Assembly (NCBI RefSeq): GCF_003589595.1
Contig: NW_020654810.1
Span: 17,510,594-17,574,593, forward strand
Direction: 5' to 3'
From: Hyposmocoma kahamanoa
Taxonomy: Eukaryota > Arthropoda > Insecta > Lepidoptera > Cosmopterigidae
DNA: 64,000 nucleotides
Positions 22,406 through 32,670 of this stretch are shown here, piece by piece. The notes below the pieces were generated by a model. It was not told where the DNA came from. It made no database searches and saw only the letters and a program-made list of their open reading frames with translations. How positions within the stretch are numbered: position 1 is the first letter of the stretch; each line of letters begins with the position of its first letter. Position numbers and translations under genes: made by a program.

Positions 22406-25140
22406 AAGATTTATTTATTTATTTATTTTTACCTCTTACAACTATCATTACAGGTATAACCTAATACAATAGTGTAGTTACTAACAAAATATTTACGTAC
22501 ATGTCAATTATAACAAACTTCCATTGATATTCTACAATATACGGCCTGTGCGAATTCATTCAGAGTACAATCAAACAAATCAATGTCGTGTGATACCGCG
22601 TTGAGGGCACGCAGCGCCCGCATATGAGGCGCGTTGTGCAGCAGATTGGTGCGCGCGCGCTGCACCCACATCAGCGGCGGCCGCCGGCGTCGCCATACGT
22701 ACCCGTCAGGTACATACAGCTGAACTGTGTTTAGAACACATGGGTTGTGTATCTTACCACGCAGTACTTTTAATAAGTAAGTGGCGAGAGCTACTTCTCT
22801 TCTTACTTCCAGTCTATAATAGCCTATCATGCCGAGTACAAATAGGGTAGGATATAACAGTGGATAACCTGGGTACACACCATACTGTTTTAAATATAGG
22901 TATCTAACGAACTTGTTCTGGATGCGTTCTATCATTAATTTTTATTTGGCTTCGTGTGGCGACCAAATTACAGCGTTGCATTCGAGATGACTTTTTACTA
23001 GGGCCTCGTATAATGCTCTCAAAGCGCTTATATTCGTGAATTTATTTGCCAGACGTAACACCAATCCCAGATTACGATACGCTTTTTTACACACTTCAAT
23101 GATATGACTCCGAAAATTAATGTCGCCAGTGAAGGTCACTCCTTGGCCCTTAACCTTTAAAAAACACGTTGCAGCGGCGTTCCATCTATGTGGTATTGAT
23201 GATGGCTCGGACTACTCGCACGGCTAAATGATAACACAGAACATTTCGTTACATTAAAATATAATTTGTTAGCAAGACTCCAATCTACGATCCTATCAAT
23301 GTCCTGCTGCAGTATGTCATGATCCGCCCTCTGCGTTATTTTTAAAATTAATTTCAAGTCATCAGCAAATAATAAGGGTGTAGCGCTGTTGACTACTTTC
23401 GGCAAGTCGTTTATCATTAAAATGAAGAGGAGAGGCCCCAAATTACTGCCTTGACTGACACCTGATCTAGTAAAGTAAGGTTCGGAAAGTTGTCTGCCAC
23501 AGTCAACGTACTGACATCGATTTCGTAGGTAGCTGGCGAAAAAGGACAGCGTGTGCGGTGTGCAACTCACGCAAGCCAACTTTGTTAGAAGGATGTCATT
23601 ATTTACAACATCGAAGGTTTTCATAAAATCGAAGTAGGCCACATCCACTTGTTGACCGGCATCCACAGTCGGTACTATATATGTCATAAGATCCAACAAG
23701 TTCCCCACTGTCCCACGCCCAGGACGGAAGCCGTGTTGCGCGTCGGACAGCATAGCGCTTATTTGTGGATACAGACTACTATGCACGGCCGACTCAAAGA
23801 CTTTGGCTGGGGTGCACAAAATCGCTACTGGTCTATAATCACTTCGGTGTGGACACTAAAAGAACGCCTCCTTGCTTGCGCACGGTAGTCCGGGGAGCGC
23901 GAATTCCGCGTTTTGGATAGCTTCATTTAGGCCAGTTTCTGTAATAGCAAATAAATCAGATCCTGATGATTCTATTAATGATAAAAATTGTGTAGTCTTC
24001 GTTCGAAGTCCTCTGACATTTTGATACAAAATGTTGAAATACTTATTCGTTTTACATTTTTTTTGGTTTGTTGGAGGGCCGAAACCAAATCCATTCACTG
24101 TATTCTACATTTATGGGCCATAAGTCTGGGTCACAGAGCTTTTCATAATGACTTACCGTTACCCCAATACTGAACGAGGCGTAGTCTCGCTCAGTTCTGG
24201 TAATTAATTTTTGAATTAAGATTTCAGAGTCGTCTCCTAGTATCTGTTTTAATATACACTTTTAGACTGTCTTCCGTAGTGTTTTTCTCCAGTCTCCAAA
24301 CGTGTAAAAAATTTTTACGTTCCACTGCTTTTAGAGAGGCAATTGACTTATTACCCCCTCTTTTTATAGGGTTACTTCTCCCATTATTTTTAACCTCGAT
24401 CCAGACATTCCCACTCTTGTTTTCAACTTTCGCATCTGCTGCTGTCCTGGTCATCGCCACGTAACTAGTTTCCGCGAGGTTCGGCAGCGGCGGCGTCGGT
24501 GTAGCCGAGCTGATACGAAGTCTACGACTTCGGTGTTTTAGATATTGGTACACTTGCCTGTCGTTGTTTCTGGGAGTTGGTATCAATATCGTGACTTTCA
24601 TTTTTCTCTCTAATTAACTCAGTTTTCAACTCTTTGATTTGCTTCTCATAAGACCAGCATTTCATATTAACTTCCTTCAATTCCTCTCTTAATGCACTAT
24701 TTTCCAACGCCAATACATCACTGGCTTTAATTTCCTGTAGAATGTTTGTTTCGAAAGCACTGATTTTCGACATGACAATGCTACTAAATTTATCAACAAT
24801 TTCGTCAGAGGTCAAAGACTCGCCTGAGAAACATTTTCCCCGAAAGATTGGTTCGGTTCCATGGGGCCTGCACGGCCTCCACGTACTGGTGTGTCATCTG
24901 TTATCTTTTTACGCCGCGTTACATTGGCGCAAGTATCACACAGGAAGGTACGTTTTAATTGAACCTGTCCTTCTTTAAACGCTGCAGAGGAAATATTCAC
25001 ACATCTATGATGGTATACCGCTTTGCATCCATTACACTTAATCATTTCCTCCACATCAGGTTTTCTGCCACAAATCGTGCATTCCATTATGAATTCAACA
25101 ATTGCTTATGATATACCGTGTCACAGAGACAGAGCTAGTT
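22406..25140 (-). mobile_element. CR1/Jockey-group LINE with PHD-finger ORF1, internally deleted
   Basis: ORF1 (25087 to about 24105, with frameshifts near 24815, 24540 and 24230) begins with a C4HC3 PHD-type zinc finger: C3, C6, C18, C21, H26, C29, C50, C53. A coiled-coil stretch (ENSALREELKEVNMKCWSY) and a basic C-terminal region ending DPDLWPINVEYSEW follow. ORF2 (24098 on) starts the endonuclease (NILYQNVRGLRTKT, LFAITETGLNEA) but breaks off after ~75 residues. Near 23860 the sequence jumps into reverse transcriptase: DYRPVAIL, AQHGFRPGRGT, GVSQGSNLGPLLF, LLFADDLKLIL. About 1 kb is thus missing. Two further frame breaks separate the RT C-terminus (23139-22942 and 22935-22504). It ends in an (AAAT)n tail at 22410. 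Dead copy. Confidence 0.85.
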
Positions 25141-25190
25141 AGTTGACGCAGGAGCGACATAGCGCTTTACTCGCGACTCGATACTTCGAG

Positions 25191-25200
25191 ATGTGTGTGT

Positions 25201-25247
<47 letters not shown>

Positions 25248-25254
25248 CGTGCGC

Positions 25255-25285
<31 letters not shown>

Positions 25286-25289
25286 TGTG
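25191..25289. repeat. (GT)n microsatellite
   Basis: About 100 bp of GT dinucleotides with a few interruptions (GA, GC). The 64-residue ORF through it is an artefact of the repeat. Confidence 0.95.
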
Positions 25290-25439
25290 AATGCTACCTA
25301 TTTCATTAAAGTAAGTATATTTTCAGTTGACTCGTAGTCGAGAGTGGTCAGCCAATTAGTAATAACTTTTTTACCTTCCGTTCTGCACAATGGGTGAATA
25401 TTAAGGATTTTGTTTAATTTATTATATAAATATTCTCCC

Positions 25440-27500
25440 AGAAAATAATAATGACGTTGAGCTAAACTAGTGGACTACTAACTGAGGGACACACGGTATG
25501 TTTACGACGTATGGAGTACAGTTTATTCGGGTCGTAAGGGATAACAGTGTGTGTGGTCATAGCTATTTGAAGAACAAGAAGCTGTCGTACTGAGAGGACC
25601 TTACAGGTTTTATAAAGATCAGATGTCGGGTATCTGTAGGGGAGACACCATCCCACCTTGAGTATCGCATGTTGAGTGCGTTTCAGCTTAAGAAGATGCG
25701 ACTTGGCGGAGCCACCCCATTCAGAGATGCAATAGGATGTGAGGGATTGGCAGAGTACTAAATACACAAGTCTTAAAACTTTAATCTGCAACGTGGCGAA
25801 GATGTTTAAAAATGAAAATCAATTTACGTAACCTCAGGGTCAGACCGTCAATATGATAGCGAAAGGAAAGTGTGCTATCCAACTGGACACCCAGATACTT
25901 CACACAATGTGTATGGACTAAAGACGGACAGAAGCAGGAATCATGTGAAAAGGATGGACACGAGTGTGCAGTTATAGAGAATGCAGAGGAGAATGGTAGA
26001 CCACGAATTGTAAGTGAAAACGTGAGATACATAGTTTTTCCCACGTTGAGAGTGAGGAGGTTGTGAGAAAGCCATCTCTCCCAGGAATCGCCATAGAAGA
26101 TTAAGGCGGTGTCGTCGGCATACGTCAAGATGGAACCGTTGTTTAGCTCCATATTGCAGAGGTCGTTGATATAGGCTAAGAACTGGGTGAGGCCGATTAT
26201 ACTTCCCTGGGGCACGCCGAACGTGATCGGTAGTTCAGTGCTAGTCCAATCCCCAATCCTCACATACTGCCGTCTGCCTATGAGATAACTAGCAAAAAGA
26301 TCCAGCTGAAGATCTCGAATACCAAGCCTTTCAAGTTTCTTGACGAGTAAAGGAATCGAGATAGTGTCGAAAGCCCTGGCGAGGTCGAGGAAGACAGCAA
26401 TCACCTTTTGCTTGTCAATCAAGTTTAGAAACAATTGTATTAGTAAGATCTAATACAGCATTATTAGTGGAGATTCCAGGCCGGAAACCGTATTGTGAGG
26501 CAGACATCAGTAGATTCCTTTCAAGAAAATTAACCAGTCTGTTATTGAGTAGCCTCTCGAGGATTTTAGATAAGGTGGATAGAATAGAGATAGGGCGGTA
26601 ATTATTTATTTGACTTTTATCCCCACTCTTGAAGACAAGATGAACAATTGCGAGCTTAAAGGTTTCAGGGAAGACACCGTTAGAAAAGGATAGATTACAG
26701 GTACGGTGTAGGGGAAGTAAATATATGTTTGAATCTTTTTAGAAAAGAGCCTGAGATATTATCGCTGCCCACAGCACAATCGCCACGAAGATCACTATGA
26801 TTCGCTCAACTACGTCCTCATCCGTAGGTAGCAGGACGAATGTGCCAAGATTATTAGGGTAAATTGACTTAGTAGAAGACCTATTATGGATTACGGGGAC
26901 ACGTTCTGCCAAGCTACGTCTGATGTTAGCAAAAAAAGAGTTAAAATTATTTATTGAATTATCAGGATTAGCTGAAATGAGATTGAGTGCTAGTTTTCTT
27001 TCTATGATCACGTCCTTTATTACTTTCCAAAGCTTTTTGGCGTTGTGTTGAGCGTTGCGTATTTGCGCCCTATCATATTCAGCTTTGGCTTTAGTAAGGA
27101 GTGTCGAACAGAAGTTTCTGTATCTAGCAAATGTGGTCTTAAGAACGTCATCTTTAGGTGACTTTTTAACTTTTAGGTGTAGCTGGTCACGGTTTCTGAG
27201 GCATCTAAGAAGGCCAAGCATCATCCAGGACTTTTTAAGCGTTTTACGGTTAGAAATAACTTTGGGTGTAGTATTAGCTAATATGGCACGATTTAGGGAA
27301 TTAATAAAATAGGTAGTAGTCAGGTTTATGTCACGCATATTGTACATTAATTTAAAGTCTATATTCAAGAGGTCAGATTCCACGTTACAATAATCTAAGA
27401 GTTTGATTGTTTTTGATTTATAGGGATTAAATGCAGAGGATTTAGTTTTAAGGAAAAATAAAACAGTGTCATGATCAGTGACAGCTGTATGCGCTATATA
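25440..27500 (-). mobile_element. CR1/Jockey-group LINE ORF2 remnant, 5'-truncated with frameshifts
   Basis: Reading right to left: end of the endonuclease (AVTDHDTVLFFLKTK, about 27490-27430), the linker (27383-26739, with LKKSWMMLGLLRCLRNRD), then reverse transcriptase in another frame (GVFPETFKLAIVHLVFKSGD, NYRPISILSTL, about 26700-26440), then 26434-25781 with VIAVFLDLARAFDTIS, FGVPQGSIIGL and the YADD catalytic box (LTYADDTALIF), then the C-terminus (25791-25462). At least three frameshifts break the frame. Canonical catalytic aspartates are still present. Confidence 0.85.
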
Positions 27501-27550
27501 ACAGTAGGCAGGACATTTTATTTTTGTCTAAATCCCTAAAACGACCACTA

Positions 27551-28425
27551 AACAAGTGAGCGATCCGGCGCAGGGGTACCCACCTGCCAGAGTTCGTACG
27601 GCAGTAAGCCACTGCATACAACGAGTAATAACGCACATGCGCCGAGCGCTGTACTGCACTTCTAGGTTAGTGTCCCTATCTAGCGATCCGAGAGACCAGA
27701 GTACAGCGGGTGTCTGGGCTAAGCCCTCCGCCAGTTATACGCCTTCACGGGCTTCTTTGGTGGACTCGGACTTGGGTATGGACTCGCTAGGGTTCATGGT
27801 GAGCTGCAGAGGACATATTTGTCTGCCCCGGTAGCATGTGGCCTAGGCGTTTCTCTCGTGTGCAGCTAGCGCGTCTTAGCAGCGGTCTAGTTGAGGGTCT
27901 GAAGTGAGGCGACGCGCGGGGCACGTGAGTTGCCCTTTAAGTTGGAAGGTATGTCCGGACATTGTCGCAGGACACTGTGACCGGCATCTCCGGCACTAGC
28001 CCAGTGAGCTAGTAGAGGATAAGCTAGATATTCTCCAGCCCCTCCAGCCATTTAGGTTATTGGGAACTGGAGACGTCGTTTTTCGGCGTTGGGAAGTGAC
28101 TTACAGCTCCGCCACCAATGAGGAGATTTGTTAGTGGACTTCAAGTCGACGGCTTAGCGGTGACAACCACTAGTTGAGCATTACTGTGTTCCCGTTTTGA
28201 AGGGTAAGGGTGCTGGTAAAATTATAGACACATGGGACTTGTCAACTTATGTGTCAGGGTCGCAGTGTCAGTGTCCCTCAGATCTCTGTGATTTAGAGTT
28301 CTGAGTGGCACTGCAACTGTTATGGACAGGTGTGTAGCTTACCATCAGGCGCACTTGTTGTTATAAAAAAAAACCTATCTGGAAAATAGGGAGGGTACTG
28401 TACGTGCACCCGCGGTAGCTCATTA
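27551..28425 (+). mobile_element. Family B element, copy 5, carrying a family A insertion
   Basis: From about 27690 the sequence follows copy 1 ('GCCCTCCGCCAG', 'GCTAGCGCGTCTTAGCAGCGG', 'CGGACATTGTCGCAGGACAC') to 28176. A family A repeat follows (28177-28373), after which family B resumes with 'CCTATCTGGAAAATAGGGAG'. About 35 bp of family B are missing at the junction. The first ~140 bp (27551-27690) are not found in other copies. Confidence 0.65.
28177..28373 (+). repeat. Family A repeat, copy 4, inside family B
   Basis: A 5'-truncated copy beginning 'AGCATTACTGTGTTCCCG' and ending in nine A's. It lies inside family B copy 5, so it moved after family B. Confidence 0.7.
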
Positions 28426-29793
28426 TTGTGACATAAAGAATGTAAAAACATGTCGTAATTAGCTTTAGGAAAATTCACCCAACATTAATATAATTATTGT
28501 TTTTCAAAAGCATGTTGTTGGGGCAAGTTACAAATTGGTTTTTCGAAATTAACATTCTTCGTAACGTATGTACGTTTATGAAAATAGAATTAATTTTAAA
28601 CGGAATAATAATTATTTCAAGAGAGAAAAAATATCAGTGAAGGACGGAATATTATGACAAGAAATAATCTTGCTGTTATACTCGTTTTTACAAAGTTCAT
28701 ATTCCATTATCATGATCGGTTATCTATAATAGAAATGACTTGATAGACTACCTGTATATCAAATTATTTCTATTATAGCTACGATATTTTCAAAATAATT
28801 CTAAATTATGTGAACTGAAATTTATTTTCAAAGAGCAACCCTTTTCAAAAACCTAGTGTCTTACACGATCTTCCCAGGGAACTATACCTTACGAATCAGT
28901 AGTAGTATTTGACGATTGCGAATGTAAAGTTTGTTCTTTTTTTAATTTTATCGATGAAAATACAAAAAAAAAATACTAGTTACAAGCATCGTTCGTAAAA
29001 GCCCTTCTGGCTCTACCCGCGGCGAAGGAATACAGACTAATTTCAAGAAATAAAAGTCACATCATGTTACACACAGCTAACTACATAGATACAAGATAGG
29101 TACAAAAACATGCCAACTTACATCTTATGCAATAACAATTAAGCAATTTTGAATATCATTACAATATCGCAATCAATATCACAAATATTTTTTGTGATAT
29201 TTCTTCTCTAGGTTATAAATTATAAACCAAAAAGCAAATATCATGTACGAGTAGAAGAAGTCGTACGTGTACGTTCTCTGTATTAATAATGATTTCAAAT
29301 GCAAATTGGTCATGTGTAATATTAAAATATTCTGAATTACAATATATAAGTGTAAATTGCGTCTTTGATATTTTTATAAATTACAAATACTTGTTAAGTC
29401 CGTGTAGAGCTATTTCTAGATTTATTCATTCATTTTCTAACTTACGTATTTTATATTTAACACTATCCATAACAAAAGCTGTAATCGTAATATAAGGTCG
29501 TATCAATAACGAAACCCAATTTACCTCTGAAATTTTTCTTGTTTCCTCCTCTCAAACCTTCTTTCCGAGAGTCAATTGATGACCTGTTTGCCAAGACCCT
29601 CTCTCTTTTGCCTTCGATCTATCTCCATTTCCTTTGAATAATATCTTATGGCGAGAGAAATTCGTGCTATATTTCGGTGCAACTCCTTGAATGTAACTCG
29701 CGTTAACAAATGCGATTTTTCTTTTAGGTACTTCGGCTTTATTAGTTTATTATTTATTTTATTAAATATATATAATCATATTCAAATATTGTT
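28426..29793. other. AT-rich intergenic DNA
   Basis: No gene is recognised. A hairpin with 13-bp perfect outer arms lies at 28724-28778 (see separate entry). A pyrimidine-rich patch lies at 29535-29630. Confidence 0.4.
28724..28778. repeat. Inverted repeat, hairpin-forming
   Basis: CTATAATAGAAAT (28724-28736) pairs with ATTTCTATTATAG (28766-28778), and inner TTGATA and TATCAA extend the stem across a small internal loop. Total ~55 nt; size and shape are like a short MITE or a miRNA precursor. Confidence 0.6.
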
Positions 29794-29940
29794 TGTGATA
29801 ATACTCCACTAGTTTATCGTTACGGAATTTCGGAATTTTTCTTTGTGTTCGTTCAATCTTTGTATCAATGTGTGATACAAATGTTGAACGGACACCAAGA
29901 AAAATTCCTTCGATCCGGCTGGATTTGAACCAGCACCTGA
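29794..29940 (-). mobile_element. tRNA-derived SINE
   Basis: On the - strand the B-box-like GGTTCAAATCC and 'GGATCGAAGGAATTTTTC' are followed by the tail 'AACTAGTGGAGTATTATC', as in the SINE at 4862. The head is cut off where family A copy 5 begins. The body has an extra palindrome around 'TTTGTATCA'. Confidence 0.65.
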
Positions 29941-30172
29941 TCGTGCGTCTGGTGGTAAGCGACACGCCTGTCTATGACAATTGCAGTTCCACTCAGGTAT
30001 TTAAATGACAAAGGTCTGGGGGCACTGCCACTGCGTCTGTCACCCTGAGATATAAGTTAAGAAGTCTCAAATGCCTGTAATTTCACCAGCACCTCTATCC
30101 TTTAAAATCGGAAAGCAGTAATGCTTACATTTCGGCTTCGCGGCAGAAATAGGTAAGGTGGCAATATTTCCC
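29941..30172 (-). repeat. Family A repeat, copy 5
   Basis: Reverse-strand copy from the 'GCTTACCACCAG' end to the 'AAGGTGGCAGTAC' region; it lacks an A-tail because the SINE lies across that end. Confidence 0.65.
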
Positions 30173-30242
30173 TGCTACCTGTTTGCTAGACCGGGGCTAG
30201 CCGGGGCTTTATTGGTTTGTTGTTCATAAATGTAACCTTCAA

Positions 30243-30281
30243 CTTGTTCGTTCCCTCGTTAGATATTATCTTAAAAAAAAA
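30243..30281 (+). repeat. Family A 3'-end fragment
   Basis: Only ~40 bp: 'CTTGTTCGTTCC', 'TAGATATTAT' and the A-tail. Confidence 0.4.
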
Positions 30282-30437
30282 AGACGCTTATAGAAGCGCT
30301 GTAGTAACGGCACTAATTTTCATACAATAATTATTTAGAAGCGCAATTGCAGCGCACTTTTGCAGTCAGAATTAGTGAAGTAAAAATTACTGACGCCCTA
30401 CGCAGCGCTTTTATAAGCGTCTAATCTGAAGGCGCCC
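30282..30437. mobile_element. PIF/Harbinger-like MITE, left end truncated
   Basis: AGACGCTTATAGAAGCGCTG at the left pairs with CAGCGCTTTTATAAGCGTCT at the right. The right side continues outward to AATCTGAAGGCGCCC, whose reverse complement GGGCGCCTTCAGATTAG resembles the TIR of the element at 54772. The matching outer part of the left TIR is missing where the family A tail begins. Confidence 0.55.
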
Positions 30438-31867
30438 TAAATAAAATTGTGTTTAACGATGTTTGTGAATTTTAGTTTATGTCCCTTCTAGCCATAAGAC
30501 CTCTAAAGAACTGTTCGTAACAAACAACTTGACATTGTCCTTCTAGTATAAATAAATAACAAATAATACTAATATACAAAAGGGTACATCAATAAACAAA
30601 CATAAATCCATCAAATATCACGAACTTGACAAAAATTTGCAACAACAAAAACACATTCTCTTATTTTTCTCACAGAAAACTTCTGTCGCGTGCTGATTTC
30701 GTATCTTTCGCGTTTATCTAAAAACGAAAGTGTTGTTTTAACAATAAAAGTGTGAGCAATCTCTTTGGGTAAGAAGTCCTCGTATCGCGGAGTATTCCAA
30801 TTTGGCGACAGAATGAAATGGATCCATTGGACGGTTTTGTGGAATGTGTCTGGCTGGACTGGACAACTCTCCTGTGACAACGAACTTTAGGTAATTATTC
30901 TAAATTAAATTTTTGAGGAAAGACTGTTACTTATCTGACGTTAGTTAGATATAGTTAGTGTTGGGTCGTGGAAAGATTTCCATTTAGAAAAATTAATATA
31001 TTTCAGAAAATAATATTGTTCTGAATGTTTTTTCTATACTTTTCCATATATGACAGTTGACATCTGTGGAAAGTTGAAGACTGAATAGTCTAAGAATTGT
31101 ACCCATGTTTTTTTTTAAATTTGTGATTCCTTTTTTCCGCAGTTGTTCAATCATTTTAAATATATAGCTAAGAGCAAGTAAGAGTAAAATTACAAGTAAT
31201 AAAAAAAAAAAATAATAAATTACTTGTAATTTTACTCTTACTTAATAAATTACTTGTAATTTTTACTTTTACCTGCTTTTAGGTATATAATTTTACTTTA
31301 TGATTCACGCTAAATAAAACTTCAAAAGGTATATCGTATTAACGGGGAACGTAAAAAGAGCCTTCGAATTATATTATTCCAATTTTACATAACATTTCCC
31401 GGAAAAATTTCAAGTAATTGAAAATTTTCGGAAAATTACCCAATAGTAGTATATTATTATCAAGGTTCAGGGAGTAAAGAATTCGTGGATGACGAAAAAT
31501 TCTATAATACAAGTCAAGCAGTTGCTGCTTCCACTGCAAGTAGTACTGGAGTAGTAAAATTGGCCATACTGCCAAATCTTACATTGTAATTTTTCTTCAA
31601 TAGTTTCATTTTCTGACATTTTTTCGGGGGGAACCTTGATGTCCATACCAACATGTTTAAAAAAATAAGTTATTAATAATTTAAAAACTTTACAATTTTT
31701 TCTAATCATACTTACTTTGTGAAAAAAAAAAACATATGTATTGTGGAATTTTTCTTTCATCACTTCAATGTTGTTTGCAATACGCGACCAATTTGTTTTG
31801 ATTTAATTGTACTCCACCGCATCTACACGCATTTTTAAACCTACTTCAAAAAAGGAAGAGGTTCTAA
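30438..31867. other. Intergenic DNA with an unexplained 89-codon ORF
   Basis: An open frame at 30880-30611 (-) encodes 89 residues (central SPNWNTPRYEDFLPKEIAH) without a domain I recognise; an acceptor-like TTGTCACAG precedes it. It might be an exon, but nothing joins it. A 25-bp perfect hairpin lies at 31176-31243. Confidence 0.35.
31176..31243. repeat. Perfect 25-bp inverted repeat with 18-nt loop
   Basis: Arms 31176-31200 (AAGTAAGAGTAAAATTACAA...) and 31219-31243 are exact reverse complements around an A-rich loop. A third, direct copy of part of the right arm follows at 31248-31271. Confidence 0.9.
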
Positions 31868-31981
31868 TTGCTAATACAAAGATCAAACACTTAGAAAAAA
31901 TCCTTCGATCTGACTGGATTCGAACCAAAGTCTTTTAGCAAACCAAACCAGAGGCTATGCCAACTAAGCCACGGAAAACTA
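31868..31981 (-). mobile_element. tRNA-derived SINE head
   Basis: On the - strand: CCGTGGCTTAGTTGGCATAG (A box), then GGTTCGAATCCAGTC (B box), then 'GATCGAAGGATTTTT'. The tail is short. Same family as 4862, 29794 and 52171. Confidence 0.7.
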
Positions 31982-32446
31982 GCGGACATTATTAATTTTT
32001 CTGTGCTTGTTGCAGATTTCGTGTTAGTTTTTTAACGACTTTTTTGCCGTAGCGCCATCGTTTATGCGCGCCATCGGCATCTCTAAGAAATAGATTTCTC
32101 AAGTAGCTATTTCTTATTCACATAGAATCTTTTTTCGAGTTTGAAATTTCTAGTATAAGTTAATAATAACCAAGGAAATTGTTTGCCGATTTTGAAAACA
32201 TTTTGCTGACCTATATATGATCTGATTATTAATCGTAGAGATTCAATATTATCGCCATTCTTTGAAATTTTATAGAGCACAAATAACACATAGTCTATCT
32301 TCAATAATTTTCCCATAATTTCTGATTTAAAAAGCGAAAAAGTCAAAACTCACCTTGAGGCAGAAATTTCACAAAAAGACCCTTTATAAAAATAACTTTG
32401 AATGCTCTTAGGCCCAAATTTCTTATTATTTCATTTATACTTACAA
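31982..32446. other. AT-rich intergenic DNA
   Basis: No gene seen; the 79-residue ORF at 32107-32346 (-) has no recognisable feature. Confidence 0.4.
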
Positions 32447-32670
32447 ATGTCTCGGTGGCCGAACGGTCACTATCTGCCACGCAGAGGTCCCAGGTTAGAT
32501 TCCCAGGCCGGGAGAAATGTTTGTATGGCCTACATTTATTTCTCTCGTGAGTTTGGGTGTAATTTGTGATTGTCTATGTGTGTGTCCATGGCACCCGCGA
32601 CACAGGGATTCCCTATAGCGGAGCTATGTTGAGTGTGTGCGTTATTATTATTATTAAAATATATTTAATC
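32447..32670 (+). mobile_element. tRNA-derived SINE of another family
   Basis: The head GTCTCGGTGGCCGAACGGTC carries an A-box-like motif of tRNA-Ser/Leu type, and GGTTAGATTCCC is a B box. The body is GC-richer ('GGCACCCGCGACACAGGGATT') and ends near a (TTA)n run at 32644. Only one copy is seen here. Confidence 0.65.

Noticed and set aside
25143..25337. ORF rich in Val-Cys repeats
   Set aside because: It is produced by the (GT)n microsatellite.
32449..32520. tRNA gene
   Set aside because: The tRNA-like heads here and at 4947, 8930, 19940, 37770, 52171 and 62741 lack a pairing acceptor stem and continue into SINE bodies.
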